In this document: positions 53,064 to 61,363 of the stretch, in pieces
Layout of the letters: each line of letters begins with the position of its first letter
Numbering within the stretch: the stretch's first letter is position 1
DNA from: Paenibacillus tyrphae
Lineage (GTDB): Bacteria > Bacillota > Bacilli > Paenibacillales > NBRC-103111
Direction of reading: 5' to 3'
Assembly (NCBI RefSeq): GCF_024158745.1
Contig: NZ_JAMZAW010000002.1
Location: forward strand, 248,001-312,000
DNA length: 64,000 nt
Made by a program: the position numbers and the translations under genes
The notes under the pieces: generated by a model
Told to the model about the DNA's origin: nothing
The model's input: the letters and a program-made list of their open reading frames with translations, nothing else
Database searches by the model: none

Positions 53064-53345
53064 TTACCCCTCCTTCCGGGCCGGCGCTTCGGAATATTCG
53101 GCCAGAATGCGGCCGATCTCCTCCTGCGCCGCTTCTTCCTGCTCCCCCTCGGTAATGAGCGTGACCGTGTCTCCATGCTTGGCGCCGATGGTGAGCACGT
53201 TTACCAGGCTTTTTGCGCTGACGCGCTTACCCGATTTTTCCAAAAAGATGTTGCATTCCTTATAGCGTCCGGCCGCCTCCACAATTTTTTTGGCGGGACG
53301 TACGTGAAGTCCCAACAGATTTTGAACAATATAGTCGTTTTGCAT
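53064..53345 (-). CDS. ptsH: PTS phosphocarrier HPr
   Basis: 93 aa. Catalytic His14 in LGLHVRPAKKIVEAAG and regulatory Ser46 in SAKSLVNVLTIGAKHGD, which HPr kinase would phosphorylate in Firmicutes. The sequence around the catalytic His is somewhat unusual (LHVRPAKK rather than IHARPAT). It sits between the EIICB gene and ptsI in the glcT operon. Confidence 0.95.
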   Translation of the reverse strand: MQNDYIVQNLLGLHVRPAKKIVEAAGRYKECNIFLEKSGKRVSAKSLVNVLTIGAKHGDTVTLITEGEQEEAAQEEIGRILAEYSEAPARKEG

Positions 53346-53414
53346 CGCTCTGCACTCCTTTGTTCCGTATAGTTTATATTTCTCTATCTGAATGGTTGCC
53401 CACAGCAGGCAAAT

Positions 53415-54884
53415 TTACATGATCTTCTTAATCTCGTCTTTCAACTGCTCGGATTGCGGTCCGAAAATAACCTGTACCGCGCCTTGACCAAGCCTCATGA
53501 CGCCGGAGGCACCCAGGCCCTTCAGCGCTTTGTCGTCAACCGCCGCTTCGTCCTTCACGACCAGCCGCAGCCGGGTAATGCAAGCGTCCAATCCTACGAT
53601 ATTGTCGGCGCCGCCGATGGAAGCCAGGACTTGGCCCGCCTTTTGAGAGACCGGCGTTTTGCCCGCAGGCGCCGCCGTTTCTACGGCAGCAGCCTCGACG
53701 ATGTCGTCGTCCTCCCGGCCGGGCGTCTTCAGATTCAGCTTCACGATCAAGATGCGGAACATGAAGTAATAGACGACCGCGAACGCAAGACCGATCGGAA
53801 TAATCAAGAGCGGCTTCGTTGCCAACGGATAGTTAAGGGCATAGTCGATGAAGCCCGCCGAAAACCCGAAGCCATGCTTAATGCCAAGCGCATACGTGAC
53901 ATAACCGGCTACCCCGGACAGTACGGCGTGAACGGCATACAAAGCGGGAGCGAGGAACATGAAGGCAAATTCCAACGGCTCCGTAATTCCGGTCAGGAAC
54001 GAGGCGAATGCCGTTCCGAACAACATGGACGCCACGATTTTGCGCTTTTCCGGCTTCGCCGTATGCACCATTGCGAGCGCAGCAGCCGGGAGCGCGAACA
54101 TCATCATCGGGAAGAACCCGGTCATGAACATCCCCGCCGACTTGTCACCTTTGAAGAAGCGGTACAAGTCCCCGTGAATCACTTGCCCGGTCGCATCCGT
54201 AAAGTCGCCGATCTGGAACCAGGCGATCGAGTTCAGTACGTGATGCAGACCGAACGGCAGGAGCAGCCGGTTGCCGACCATGAACCCCGCGGCCCCGAAG
54301 CCGCCCAAGCCGACGATGAAGCGGCCGAGTTCGTCCAGCGCATGCTGAATCGGCCCCCAGATAATCCCGAACACGATCCCGATCAGCACCATTGCAAGCG
54401 AGGTAATGATCGGCACAAACCGCTTGCCGCTGAAAAAGCCTAACCAATCGGGCAGCTTGATATTATGGTATTTTTTATAAAAGTAAGACGCCAATGCCCC
54501 TGCGAGAATGCCGCCGAGCACGCCCATGTTCAGCTTCACGTCTTTATCGACAAGAGCCGGGAAAGCCGCGGGAATTTTAGATAATACGTTGGTCAATACC
54601 AAGTAAGCGATTACAGCAGCCAACGACGCGACCGCGTCTCCGATGAAAGCAATCGCGATGCCGACCGCGAAAATCAGCGGCAGGTTATCGAATATGGCGG
54701 AGCCGCCGGCGTTCAGGAACGGCGCGATATACTGGTTCAAAAAGCCGCCGACGCTCTCCCCCATATGAAAGTCTTTGACGTAATCAATATTCCCGAACCG
54801 CATCAGGATAGCGGCCGCCGGAAGGACGGCGACGGGAAGCATCAGGGCTTTTCCGACTTTCTGCAAAGAAGCGAGCATACTCAC
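53415..54884 (-). CDS. PTS EIICB, N-acetylglucosamine/glucose class
   Basis: 489 aa. EIIC from residue 1 to about 370 (LMLPVAVLPAAAILMRFG, then the loop PLATKPLLIIPIG), followed by a linker with Glu/Asp and an EIIB domain with the phosphorylated Cys in NIVGLDACITRLRL near residue 435. The motifs DLYRFFKGDKSAGMFMTGFFPMMMF and the lack of a fused EIIA fit GlcNAc-type (NagP) permeases; glucose is possible. A GTG start at 54884 and an ATG two codons later both follow AAAGGG. Confidence 0.85.
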   Translation of the reverse strand: MSMLASLQKVGKALMLPVAVLPAAAILMRFGNIDYVKDFHMGESVGGFLNQYIAPFLNAGGSAIFDNLPLIFAVGIAIAFIGDAVASLAAVIAYLVLTNVLSKIPAAFPALVDKDVKLNMGVLGGILAGALASYFYKKYHNIKLPDWLGFFSGKRFVPIITSLAMVLIGIVFGIIWGPIQHALDELGRFIVGLGGFGAAGFMVGNRLLLPFGLHHVLNSIAWFQIGDFTDATGQVIHGDLYRFFKGDKSAGMFMTGFFPMMMFALPAAALAMVHTAKPEKRKIVASMLFGTAFASFLTGITEPLEFAFMFLAPALYAVHAVLSGVAGYVTYALGIKHGFGFSAGFIDYALNYPLATKPLLIIPIGLAFAVVYYFMFRILIVKLNLKTPGREDDDIVEAAAVETAAPAGKTPVSQKAGQVLASIGGADNIVGLDACITRLRLVVKDEAAVDDKALKGLGASGVMRLGQGAVQVIFGPQSEQLKDEIKKIM

Positions 54885-54907
54885 TCAACCCTTTCGAAAA
54901 GTATATG

Positions 54908-55408
54908 TTATTTTTTTAAAACCGCACTCAGCAGTCCGGCGTCTCCCGCACGGACCGGCCCCAATCGGTATTCCACGGCCGACACGCTTTCTTCGCCGTT
55001 GGCGATGATAACCGGGGTAATCAGCGGGTAGCCCGCTTCCTTAATACGCTCGATATCGAATTCGATCAGCGTCTGGCCGGCCGTCACCTTGTCGCCCGTA
55101 GATACGTGGGACGTAAACCCTTCGCCGCGCAGCGCCACCGTGTTGATCCCGATATGAACCAAGAGCTGGACGCCCGACTCATGCTCCAGAATGAGCGCGT
55201 GATTCGTGTCGATCCGATGCGCGACCGTGCCGTCGAACGGAGCGACCAGCTTGCCTTCCGTCGGCTCGATGGCAACCCCTTCGCCCATATGCTTGCCCGC
55301 GAACGCTTCGTCGGGAACCTGTTCGAGCTCTACCGCCTTGCCCGTTATCGGAGATGCGATTTCCAGCCGATTCGTCTTCGACTTGTTCGATAGCCATTTT
55401 GAGAACAT
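54908..55408 (-). CDS. PTS EIIA (glucose-type)
   Basis: 166 aa. EIIA-Glc fold with the HDTNHALILE-like stretch TNHALILEHESG (His70) and phosphorylated His85 in LLVHIGINTV. It transfers phosphate from HPr to the EIIB domain encoded next. It begins 3 nt after glcT, and the stand-alone form complements the EIICB without EIIA. Confidence 0.92.
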   Translation of the reverse strand: MFSKWLSNKSKTNRLEIASPITGKAVELEQVPDEAFAGKHMGEGVAIEPTEGKLVAPFDGTVAHRIDTNHALILEHESGVQLLVHIGINTVALRGEGFTSHVSTGDKVTAGQTLIEFDIERIKEAGYPLITPVIIANGEESVSAVEYRLGPVRAGDAGLLSAVLKK

Positions 55409-55411
55409 CTG

Positions 55412-56296
55412 TTAATTCCTCCCTTGTTGTGTTGACCGCTCTCCCGGATACGTTTGAAACAACCGGTACAAATGCATGACCATATAGCCGATCTCATCTT
55501 CGGGAACATCCGTCTCCAGCCGCTGCCCGATCAGAGAGCCAAGCTCGGCGGCCAGCCGGTATTCCTCGGGATATTGGGTTTTGAATTCGTTCATAAATGG
55601 GTTGCGAACGACTTTGCCTTGGGCAATTCGCTCGATCGCATGCCGCAAATGCGTGATAAGCCGGACATAATCCATACTGTCGCGCGGAACGGGGGCGCCC
55701 AGCTCGCTTTCCACCACCGCGACCGCTTCGTTCACCAGGTTGGAGAACTTCACCAGCTCTCCGACCGGAACGCTGGACACTGCCGAATGGACGTGAAAGG
55801 TCAGGAACCCGATTTCGTCCTCCGGAACTTCGATGCCGAACGCCTCGCTGATCATCGCCGCCGCGCTTCGCGCAATTTCGTACTCCTTGGGAAACCACAG
55901 CAGCGTTTCCTGCAGGAACGGATTGACGATATCCATCCCGTTCTTGAGCCGGTATACCGCGAATTGAATATGACTTGGAAGCGCAAAGTACACCTTGTTG
56001 TTCAGCGGCTCGGAAAATTGCCCGTTAATGCTGTCGATGATCTGCTCGGAGATTCGGATCACCTCAGGGTCGATTCCTTCCAGCAGTGTGTGATACTCGC
56101 TCATCTGATCGCGATTGTCCAGCCGAAATCGTTTTTCAATGCGGGGGTCTTGAGCCTCGATCGTCCCGCTTCCTTTGGAGGAAAATCCGATGCCCTTGCC
56201 CAGCAGCACGTACTCCTTCCCGGAATCCGAATCCAACACCATAAGCACATTATTGCTGATGACCCGCTCGATTCGAAGCAGACGATTCGCTTGCAT
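55412..56296 (-). CDS. glcT: BglG/GlcT-family transcriptional antiterminator
   Basis: 294 aa: RNA-binding CAT domain (residues 1-60: IERVISNNVLMVLDSDSGKEYVLLGKGIGF), PRD1 with YRLKNG and FLTFHVHS, PRD2 with THLRHAIER and GYMVMHLYR. When the sugar is present it binds an RAT RNA and prevents termination; EIIB and HPr phosphorylate its PRD histidines. An RAT-like sequence and an intrinsic terminator lie directly upstream, so it controls itself and the four PTS genes downstream. Confidence 0.93.
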   Translation of the reverse strand: MQANRLLRIERVISNNVLMVLDSDSGKEYVLLGKGIGFSSKGSGTIEAQDPRIEKRFRLDNRDQMSEYHTLLEGIDPEVIRISEQIIDSINGQFSEPLNNKVYFALPSHIQFAVYRLKNGMDIVNPFLQETLLWFPKEYEIARSAAAMISEAFGIEVPEDEIGFLTFHVHSAVSSVPVGELVKFSNLVNEAVAVVESELGAPVPRDSMDYVRLITHLRHAIERIAQGKVVRNPFMNEFKTQYPEEYRLAAELGSLIGQRLETDVPEDEIGYMVMHLYRLFQTYPGERSTQQGRN

Positions 56297-56341
56297 AGCC
56301 TAACCCACCACCTTTCCTTACGTTCCGAGCTGACGGCAAAC

Positions 56342-56388
56342 AAAAAAGAGCCAAAAAAAGACCTTTGATCTTAGTCTTTTCCTGGCTC
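56342..56388 (-). terminator. Leader terminator of the glcT operon
   Basis: On the minus strand GAGCCAGGAAAAGAC and GTCTTTTTTTGGCTC form a 15-bp stem with two G-U pairs, an 11-nt loop and six following T. It lies about 46 nt upstream of the glcT ATG, the target of antitermination. Confidence 0.9.
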
Positions 56389-56412
56389 ATGCCCTTTTAT
56401 CGGTAACACGCC
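56384..56412 (-). promoter_or_regulatory. RAT antiterminator site
   Basis: On the minus strand the sequence GTTACCGATAAAAGGGCAT (about 19 nt, then GAGCC) follows the RAT consensus GTTACTGATAAAGCAGGCA of GlcT/LicT targets. It overlaps the 5' arm of the terminator at GAGCC, as needed for mutual exclusion. Confidence 0.8.
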
Positions 56413-56514
56413 AATTTGTATTCGGTTACAGTCTCATCATACCTATTTGTAAATGTTTCGTCAATAGGATTTGCGTGGAATTTAAGGGCGAATTATTGAA
56501 CAAATTACCAACGG

Positions 56515-56790
56515 CTATCCTTCTTGACGAGGCAAGCTTTGCAGCGCCGCGTTCACAAGCAGGTCGTAGAAATCGTCGTCCTCTTCCAGCCTTTCTTCTA
56601 CCGCGAGAATATCCTCTTCCGATCCCGATTCTTTGGAAAAGATCAGGCTGTAGCTCCAATCCTTCGCATTTTTGCTGTACAGCGTAATTTCATACGGCGC
56701 TTCATGCCCTTCATATTGAAACTCGACATGGCCCACGTAGCCGTTCTCTTTACTGTGCGTCATCCGGCTTCCCATGATACTTACGTTCAT
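56515..56790 (-). CDS. Small conserved-looking acidic protein (91 aa)
   Basis: 91 aa, start NVSIMGSRMTHSKENGYVGHVEF. A short beta-like part (GHVEFQYEGHEAPYEITLYSK) is followed by an acidic helix (SEEDILAVEERLEEDDDFYDLLVNAALQSL). No signal or membrane segment. Family not recognised; its compact form, with good codons, and a candidate GGGATGAGC site before the ATG support a real gene. Confidence 0.6.
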   Translation of the reverse strand: MNVSIMGSRMTHSKENGYVGHVEFQYEGHEAPYEITLYSKNAKDWSYSLIFSKESGSEEDILAVEERLEEDDDFYDLLVNAALQSLPRQEG

Positions 56791-56866
56791 TCGTCAGCTC
56801 ATCCCTTTCTGTTTGTCTATAGACATTATCGCCTTTTTCGCCCGCTATGCACCAGCCTTTTTTTAT

Positions 56867-58186
56867 TTACGCTTTGTCCCGCAGCGTTTCTGCAGTCGAC
56901 GCCACCCGGCTTACCGCACTGCCTATTTCGCCAATCGTATGTACCAGCCGGTCCATCTCGCTGCCGACCTCTTCCGTCCGATCGATATTCGTTTGCATCG
57001 AGTGTACGATTTCGCCGAACACCCTCCGCGCTTCCAGCGCTTCCGTACGGCTCGTTTCCACGACTTGACGCACCTCGTGAATGGAACGTACGACCCGGTC
57101 ATTGCACTTATCCGATTCGGTAACGATATCCGCAATGCGCGTCAGCGTCTTCTTCGTATCGTCGGACAATTTGCGCACCTCGTCGGCGACAATAGAGAAT
57201 CCTCTTCCGTGTTCCCCGGCCCTGGCCGCCTCAATGGCCGCATTCAGAGAAAGCAAATTGGTCTGCGCCGCAATGTCTTGTACGATCGTAACGATATCCT
57301 TAATCTGCGACGACAATTCGTTCAACTGCACGGCAGACTGCTGCATATGATCGGCGCGCTCGTGAATGACGACGATTTTCGCTTCCAGCGCCTGAATCTG
57401 CTCCTGCCCTGTGCCGGCCATGTTCTGGCTCGATCTCGACTGCTCCGCCATGGAGGCAAAGGCTTCTTTCACGTCGCTGCTCGTTGCGATTAACGTCTCG
57501 ACCGCCGCGTTATTTTCCTGCGTTAGCGCGGCGAGCTCCTCGCTTAACATGCGCAGATCGCTGCGGTATTTTTCATGCTGCAGCTCCCGCTGGCGCAAAT
57601 TCTCTTTTTCATACGCTTCCAGCACGAGCTGCTGCTCGAAGTTGAACAGCTTGGTCAACACCCGGTTAATCGCCACCATGTCGTCTTTGTGCTGAACTTG
57701 ACTGACGACAGCGTCGATAAATCCGTTCTGCAGATTTTGGAAAGCGCTTAAATACCACTTTGGCTCCAGTCCGATCCGCTCGTGAATCAGGGCGATTTTC
57801 GTTCTCTTTTCTATAAACGCCCGGTCCATTTTGCCATCGAGCAGCTCGGTCAAATGCGTCTTCATCGTCCGGGTCAGCCGTTCGACGGTCGAATTATCCC
57901 GTATAATCCGGTCCAGCTTGTCCACTTGCAGCACGGCTTTGTAAAACGAATCGACAATCTCGTCGATCCGCCCCTTGATCATAGGCTTGAAAACGGCGAG
58001 TATACGCAAATCCTCTTCAGACAAAGCGATCATCCTGAGCTGTGCCTCCAGCTCCGCATCGTTCACTTTACAAGTAACTTCAGCCGCGTTCAGCTTGTCC
58101 TGCTGCAATAACGAAACATGTCCCTCCGGCGCGGCGCTACCTTTCCCAAACCAACGGGCAATGGTGTGAAACGGACACTTGCTCAT
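56867..58186 (-). CDS. hemAT: Globin-coupled aerotaxis transducer (HemAT)
   Basis: 439 aa. Residues 45-190 are a globin-coupled sensor with the heme-binding His135 in [21 protein letters not shown]. The rest is a cytoplasmic methyl-accepting signalling domain with the hairpin tip [26 protein letters not shown]. There is no membrane segment. It senses oxygen through heme and signals to CheA. AGGAGGGG precedes the ATG. Expression is placed under a c-di-GMP-I riboswitch in the leader. Confidence 0.96.
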   Translation of the reverse strand: MSKCPFHTIARWFGKGSAAPEGHVSLLQQDKLNAAEVTCKVNDAELEAQLRMIALSEEDLRILAVFKPMIKGRIDEIVDSFYKAVLQVDKLDRIIRDNSTVERLTRTMKTHLTELLDGKMDRAFIEKRTKIALIHERIGLEPKWYLSAFQNLQNGFIDAVVSQVQHKDDMVAINRVLTKLFNFEQQLVLEAYEKENLRQRELQHEKYRSDLRMLSEELAALTQENNAAVETLIATSSDVKEAFASMAEQSRSSQNMAGTGQEQIQALEAKIVVIHERADHMQQSAVQLNELSSQIKDIVTIVQDIAAQTNLLSLNAAIEAARAGEHGRGFSIVADEVRKLSDDTKKTLTRIADIVTESDKCNDRVVRSIHEVRQVVETSRTEALEARRVFGEIVHSMQTNIDRTEEVGSEMDRLVHTIGEIGSAVSRVASTAETLRDKA

Positions 58187-58230
58187 AAAACGGACCCCTC
58201 CTGTTTATCTGTGTCGGTCCCGAACGCACG

Positions 58231-58260
58231 AAAAAAACCGCAGCAGCGCGCGCGGCTTCT
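58231..58260 (-). terminator. Expression platform terminator of the HemAT riboswitch
   Basis: On the minus strand GAAGCCGC...GCGG lies around a GC-rich loop and runs into seven T, 35-60 nt past the aptamer. It gives the aptamer a transcription stop to control. The exact pairing was read by eye. Confidence 0.65.
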
Positions 58261-58290
58261 ATGGTTGGCGTTGAAGTGGCGGAATGTCAC

Positions 58291-58384
58291 AACAGTGGCA
58301 ACCTGGCGATCGTTCTTCCCGTTCGGGAAGGGCAGACCCATGGCTTTGCGTCCCTGCTTTTCAGACAGGTATGCCTTATTCCTT
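58291..58384 (-). ncRNA. Cyclic di-GMP-I (GEMM) riboswitch
   Basis: On the minus strand the leader holds GGCATACC, the hallmark GGGACGCAAAGCCA followed by TGGGTCT, a variable hairpin CCTTCCCGAACGGGAAG, then GATCGCCAGGTTGCC, all in the order of GEMM-I aptamers. It lies about 105-200 nt upstream of HemAT. The 360-nt gap 58187-58546 otherwise holds no gene. Confidence 0.93.
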
Positions 58385-58546
58385 ATGAATATGTAAATAC
58401 TTGATCTATTCTACTACAGTTTGTGAGCGTTTTCTAGCACGATTTATTTTACTTTACCTTCAGGGGCTGCGAATTATTTTTTTCGACACATCCTGTAGAA
58501 TATTGTAAAATGGAAAAGAACAGGACGAATAGGAGGGAAATTCTGT

Positions 58547-60139
58547 ATGAACAAATGGTACGCTATGCTGCCGGCCTGTTTGCTATGGACGGCACTTGCG
58601 GCACCGGGCTTGGCAGGCGCAGCAGATCCGCAGGTGCGCGTGTATCTGGACGGCAAGCCCATCAAATTCGAAGTTCAGCCCATTTTGGACAACGGAACGA
58701 CGCTGGTTCAATTTCGGCCGATTTTTGAAAAAATAGGGCTCACGGTCGGCTGGGACGAGGCGACGCAAACCGTAACCGGCACGATGGACGACCTCTCCAT
58801 TAAGCTGGTCATCGACGATACGGACGCTTATATCAACGACCGGGTGAACGAGCTTGAGCTTGCGCCCCGGCTGGTCGAGGGCAATACGTTCGTCCCGCTG
58901 CGGTTCGTCAGCGAAGCGAGCGGCAAAGAAGTAACATGGGACGGAAAAAGCATGTCGGTACATATAAAAAGTCCGGCGGATTCGACGGGGCCCGGGAATT
59001 CCGGCGGAAATTCCGGCGGCGGCTCCAAGCCTGGCAGCGGAGACTCCAGCAAACCGGGCAGTGGCACGGACACGACCAAGCCCGACAAAGGAGACTACAC
59101 CTATCCGAACGGGGACAGGTATACCGGCCAGATGGTGAACGGGTATCCCGAAGGACGGGGCAAGCTGTACAACCTGGGCGGCAAGCTGCTGTTCGAAGGC
59201 ACGATGTCGAACGGGCTCCCCGGAGACGGCCACCTCAAGAGCTACTACGAGAACGGCCAACTGGAATTTGACGGGAATTTGAGAAACGGGGTGCGCACCG
59301 GCTCCGGCAAGCAGTACTCTTCCACAGGCTCACTGCTATTCGACGGCACCTTCTCGGTCGGCGAGCGGGAAAAAGGAACGCTGTACTACGACAACGGTGA
59401 CAAATATACCGGTCCTTTCGATAACGACAAGCCGAACGGAGCCGGCAAGCTCGTCTACAAGAACGGCGACGTGTACGAGGGAGATTTCTTCGATGGACGG
59501 CGCGAAGGCAAAGGAACCTATACGACGACCAAGGGCGAGAAGCTGGTCGGGGATTTTAAGAACAACATGATGAACGGAATCATCTCTCATTATGACAAAA
59601 AAGGCACCTTGCTGTCCGTCAGCGAATTTTCCAACGACGTCCTGATCCGCAAAGTCGATATGGGCAATGGCAATACGACGCTGCCGAATACGAATCCTTC
59701 GGCGCAGCCGGACAGAGTCAAGCTTGAGAATGAGCGTCACGAGAAGCTCGTGAATTCGATACGGGATAATTACAATCAGAACAAAAAGCAGCTGGAGGAC
59801 CAAATTGCCCAAATCCGCAAGGATAACCCGGGAACCTACTCCAGCCAGGCGGAATATAACAAAGCGCTGAAGGAAGCCGAGACGAAGCAGACGGATATTT
59901 CGAATAGGCTGAATTCGTTAGCGGGCGATTATTCCAAGGCGGCGGAGGCGGCCAAGGCCGAGCTGAACAAGCAGCTGACGAATGTTCAGACGCTGATCAC
60001 GCAGATCCATGCCAAAGGGTCGGCGCAACAGCGGATCGAGGCGTTGAGGGATCAGTTGAACTTCCTGAGAGACAATTACAACAACGAGTTGAAAAGAGCG
60101 AACGACCAGCACTTGGAAATCATCAAGCAGCTGAAGTAA
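58547..60139 (+). CDS. Secreted protein with copper amine oxidase-N domain, MORN repeats and coiled coil
   Basis: 530 aa. Signal peptide MNKWYAMLPACLLWTALAAP with cleavage near AGAA. Residues 30-140 are a copper-amine-oxidase-N 'stalk' domain (VRVYLDGKPIKFEVQPILDNG; TFVPLRFVSEASG). A Gly/Ser/Pro linker is followed by at least six MORN-type repeats (YTYPNGDRYTGQMVNG; YYDNGDKYTGPFDNDKPNG; YKNGDVYEGDFFDGRREGKG) and a C-terminal helical coiled coil (residues 400-530). AATAGGAGGGAAATTC precedes the ATG. A surface or matrix protein; MORN stretches often bind lipid or protein. Confidence 0.85.
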   Translation: MNKWYAMLPACLLWTALAAPGLAGAADPQVRVYLDGKPIKFEVQPILDNGTTLVQFRPIFEKIGLTVGWDEATQTVTGTMDDLSIKLVIDDTDAYINDRVNELELAPRLVEGNTFVPLRFVSEASGKEVTWDGKSMSVHIKSPADSTGPGNSGGNSGGGSKPGSGDSSKPGSGTDTTKPDKGDYTYPNGDRYTGQMVNGYPEGRGKLYNLGGKLLFEGTMSNGLPGDGHLKSYYENGQLEFDGNLRNGVRTGSGKQYSSTGSLLFDGTFSVGEREKGTLYYDNGDKYTGPFDNDKPNGAGKLVYKNGDVYEGDFFDGRREGKGTYTTTKGEKLVGDFKNNMMNGIISHYDKKGTLLSVSEFSNDVLIRKVDMGNGNTTLPNTNPSAQPDRVKLENERHEKLVNSIRDNYNQNKKQLEDQIAQIRKDNPGTYSSQAEYNKALKEAETKQTDISNRLNSLAGDYSKAAEAAKAELNKQLTNVQTLITQIHAKGSAQQRIEALRDQLNFLRDNYNNELKRANDQHLEIIKQLK

Positions 60140-60175
60140 TCATGATCCGTTGTTCGTTATAACTTACAAACGTAC

Positions 60176-60206
60176 AAAAAGGCCTGCATCGTTTCTGATG
60201 CAGGCC
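60176..60206 (-). terminator. First of two duplicated terminators
   Basis: GGCCTGCATC and GATGCAGGCC form a perfect 10-bp stem. On the minus strand five T follow, serving the sugar transporter operon. It is nearly identical to 60424-60453. Confidence 0.75.
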
Positions 60207-60212
60207 TGAGTT

Positions 60213-60417
60213 TGTTGAGAAAGTGGTCTTATAAAAAATAGAGAAACATACGGAGGTGGGGTATCTACTGGAGGAGCGATAGCGATCGCCTTTGTCTGCG
60301 GGAAATATCCGCTGCTAAGCGGCTTCAATCAAAATTTCCCGCGGACAATAGCGACCGGAAGTAGATACCCCACCCCCTTCGTAACCTCTATTACCTCAAT
60401 TGATCACTTTCTCAACA
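60213..60417. repeat. Large imperfect palindromic element (about 205 nt)
   Basis: Outer arms TGTTGAGAAAGTG (60213-60225) and CACTTTCTCAACA (60405-60417) are perfect. Next come AATAGAG/CTCTATT, then GGTGGGGTATCTACT/AGTAGATACCCCACC and GTCTGCGGGAAAT/ATTTCCCGCGGAC. The centre is another small hairpin CCGCT-GCT-AGCGG. It lies between convergent genes and codes for nothing. It resembles a MITE or REP-type palindrome. Confidence 0.75.
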
Positions 60418-60423
60418 CTCTGA

Positions 60424-60453
60424 GGCCTGCATCGTTGCGGATGCAGGCTTTTT
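60424..60453 (+). terminator. Second of two duplicated terminators
   Basis: GGCCTGCATC/GATGCAGGC stem followed by TTTTT on the plus strand, serving the MORN gene. It is a near copy of 60181-60206. Confidence 0.8.
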
Positions 60454-60469
60454 GCGCATGCCCTCGTGC

Positions 60470-61345
60470 TTACCCTTTGACGGAGCCGCTGGTCATGCCG
60501 GCGATGAACGACTTGTTCATCAGGAAGTAGACGACCAGAATCGGGAGCATCGATACCATCGAGCCGGACAGCATCAAGTGCCATTCCGCCGCAGCGTTAG
60601 CGGAGTACTTCAGCGAGATGACGCCGACCGTCAGCGGCCGCAAGTCGGGATTCGTCATCGTAAAAATAAGCGGGAGCACGTATTGGTTCCACGACTCGCG
60701 AAACGTAAACAGCCCGACGACACCGAGGCCCGGCGTAAGCAGCGGCAAAATAATGCGCCAATAGATCCCGAAAAATCCGCAACCGTCGATCGTCGCCGCC
60801 TCATCCAAGTCTTTCGGAATGGAGCGTACGAACCGCTCAAGCAGAAAAATATTAAAGGACAAGTGCGTACCCACGAAGATCAGTACGATGCTCCACAGCG
60901 ACTTGTGCAAATGCACCTCGCGCATCATGTCGTAGAGCGGACGGTACGTAATGGCCCCGATCGTGATGAACATCGTGACCGCAAGGACGGCCATGATGAG
61001 GCCGCGTCCCGGAAACATGCGCCGGCCGAGCGCATAAGCACCCATCGAGCAGACGATGATATTGATGACCGTGGACGCGATGGAGATAAACAAGCTGTTC
61101 CACGTATATTTTGCAAAGTTGGCCCGCTCCCAGGCCTCGGCGTAATTTTTCCAATGCCATTCCTTCGGCCAGATGCTTGTACTGTTCAGCAGCTCGAAGT
61201 TCGACTTAAACGAGCCGAATAGCGTAAAGACGACCGGATACAATATAGCGATGACGATGCTCAGCAGAAAGATCCAGACGATCGTCCAGGCCAGCAGCGG
61301 GCCGACGCGTACGGAAGCGCCCTTTTTGGCGGCGATTGTGCTCAT
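60470..61345 (-). CDS. Sugar ABC transporter permease (MalG/UgpE type)
   Basis: 291 aa, six membrane helices, with the EAA loop DEAATIDGCGFFGIYWRIILP near residue 195. Opens IAAKKGASVRVGPLLAWTIVWIF. With the permease encoded upstream it forms the pore of a CUT1-type importer. The C-terminus FLMNKSFIAGMTSGSVKG is typical. Last gene of a three-gene operon; no ATPase is present. Confidence 0.92.
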   Translation of the reverse strand: MSTIAAKKGASVRVGPLLAWTIVWIFLLSIVIAILYPVVFTLFGSFKSNFELLNSTSIWPKEWHWKNYAEAWERANFAKYTWNSLFISIASTVINIIVCSMGAYALGRRMFPGRGLIMAVLAVTMFITIGAITYRPLYDMMREVHLHKSLWSIVLIFVGTHLSFNIFLLERFVRSIPKDLDEAATIDGCGFFGIYWRIILPLLTPGLGVVGLFTFRESWNQYVLPLIFTMTNPDLRPLTVGVISLKYSANAAAEWHLMLSGSMVSMLPILVVYFLMNKSFIAGMTSGSVKG

Positions 61346-61363
61346 GATACGGTTCCTCCTTCC

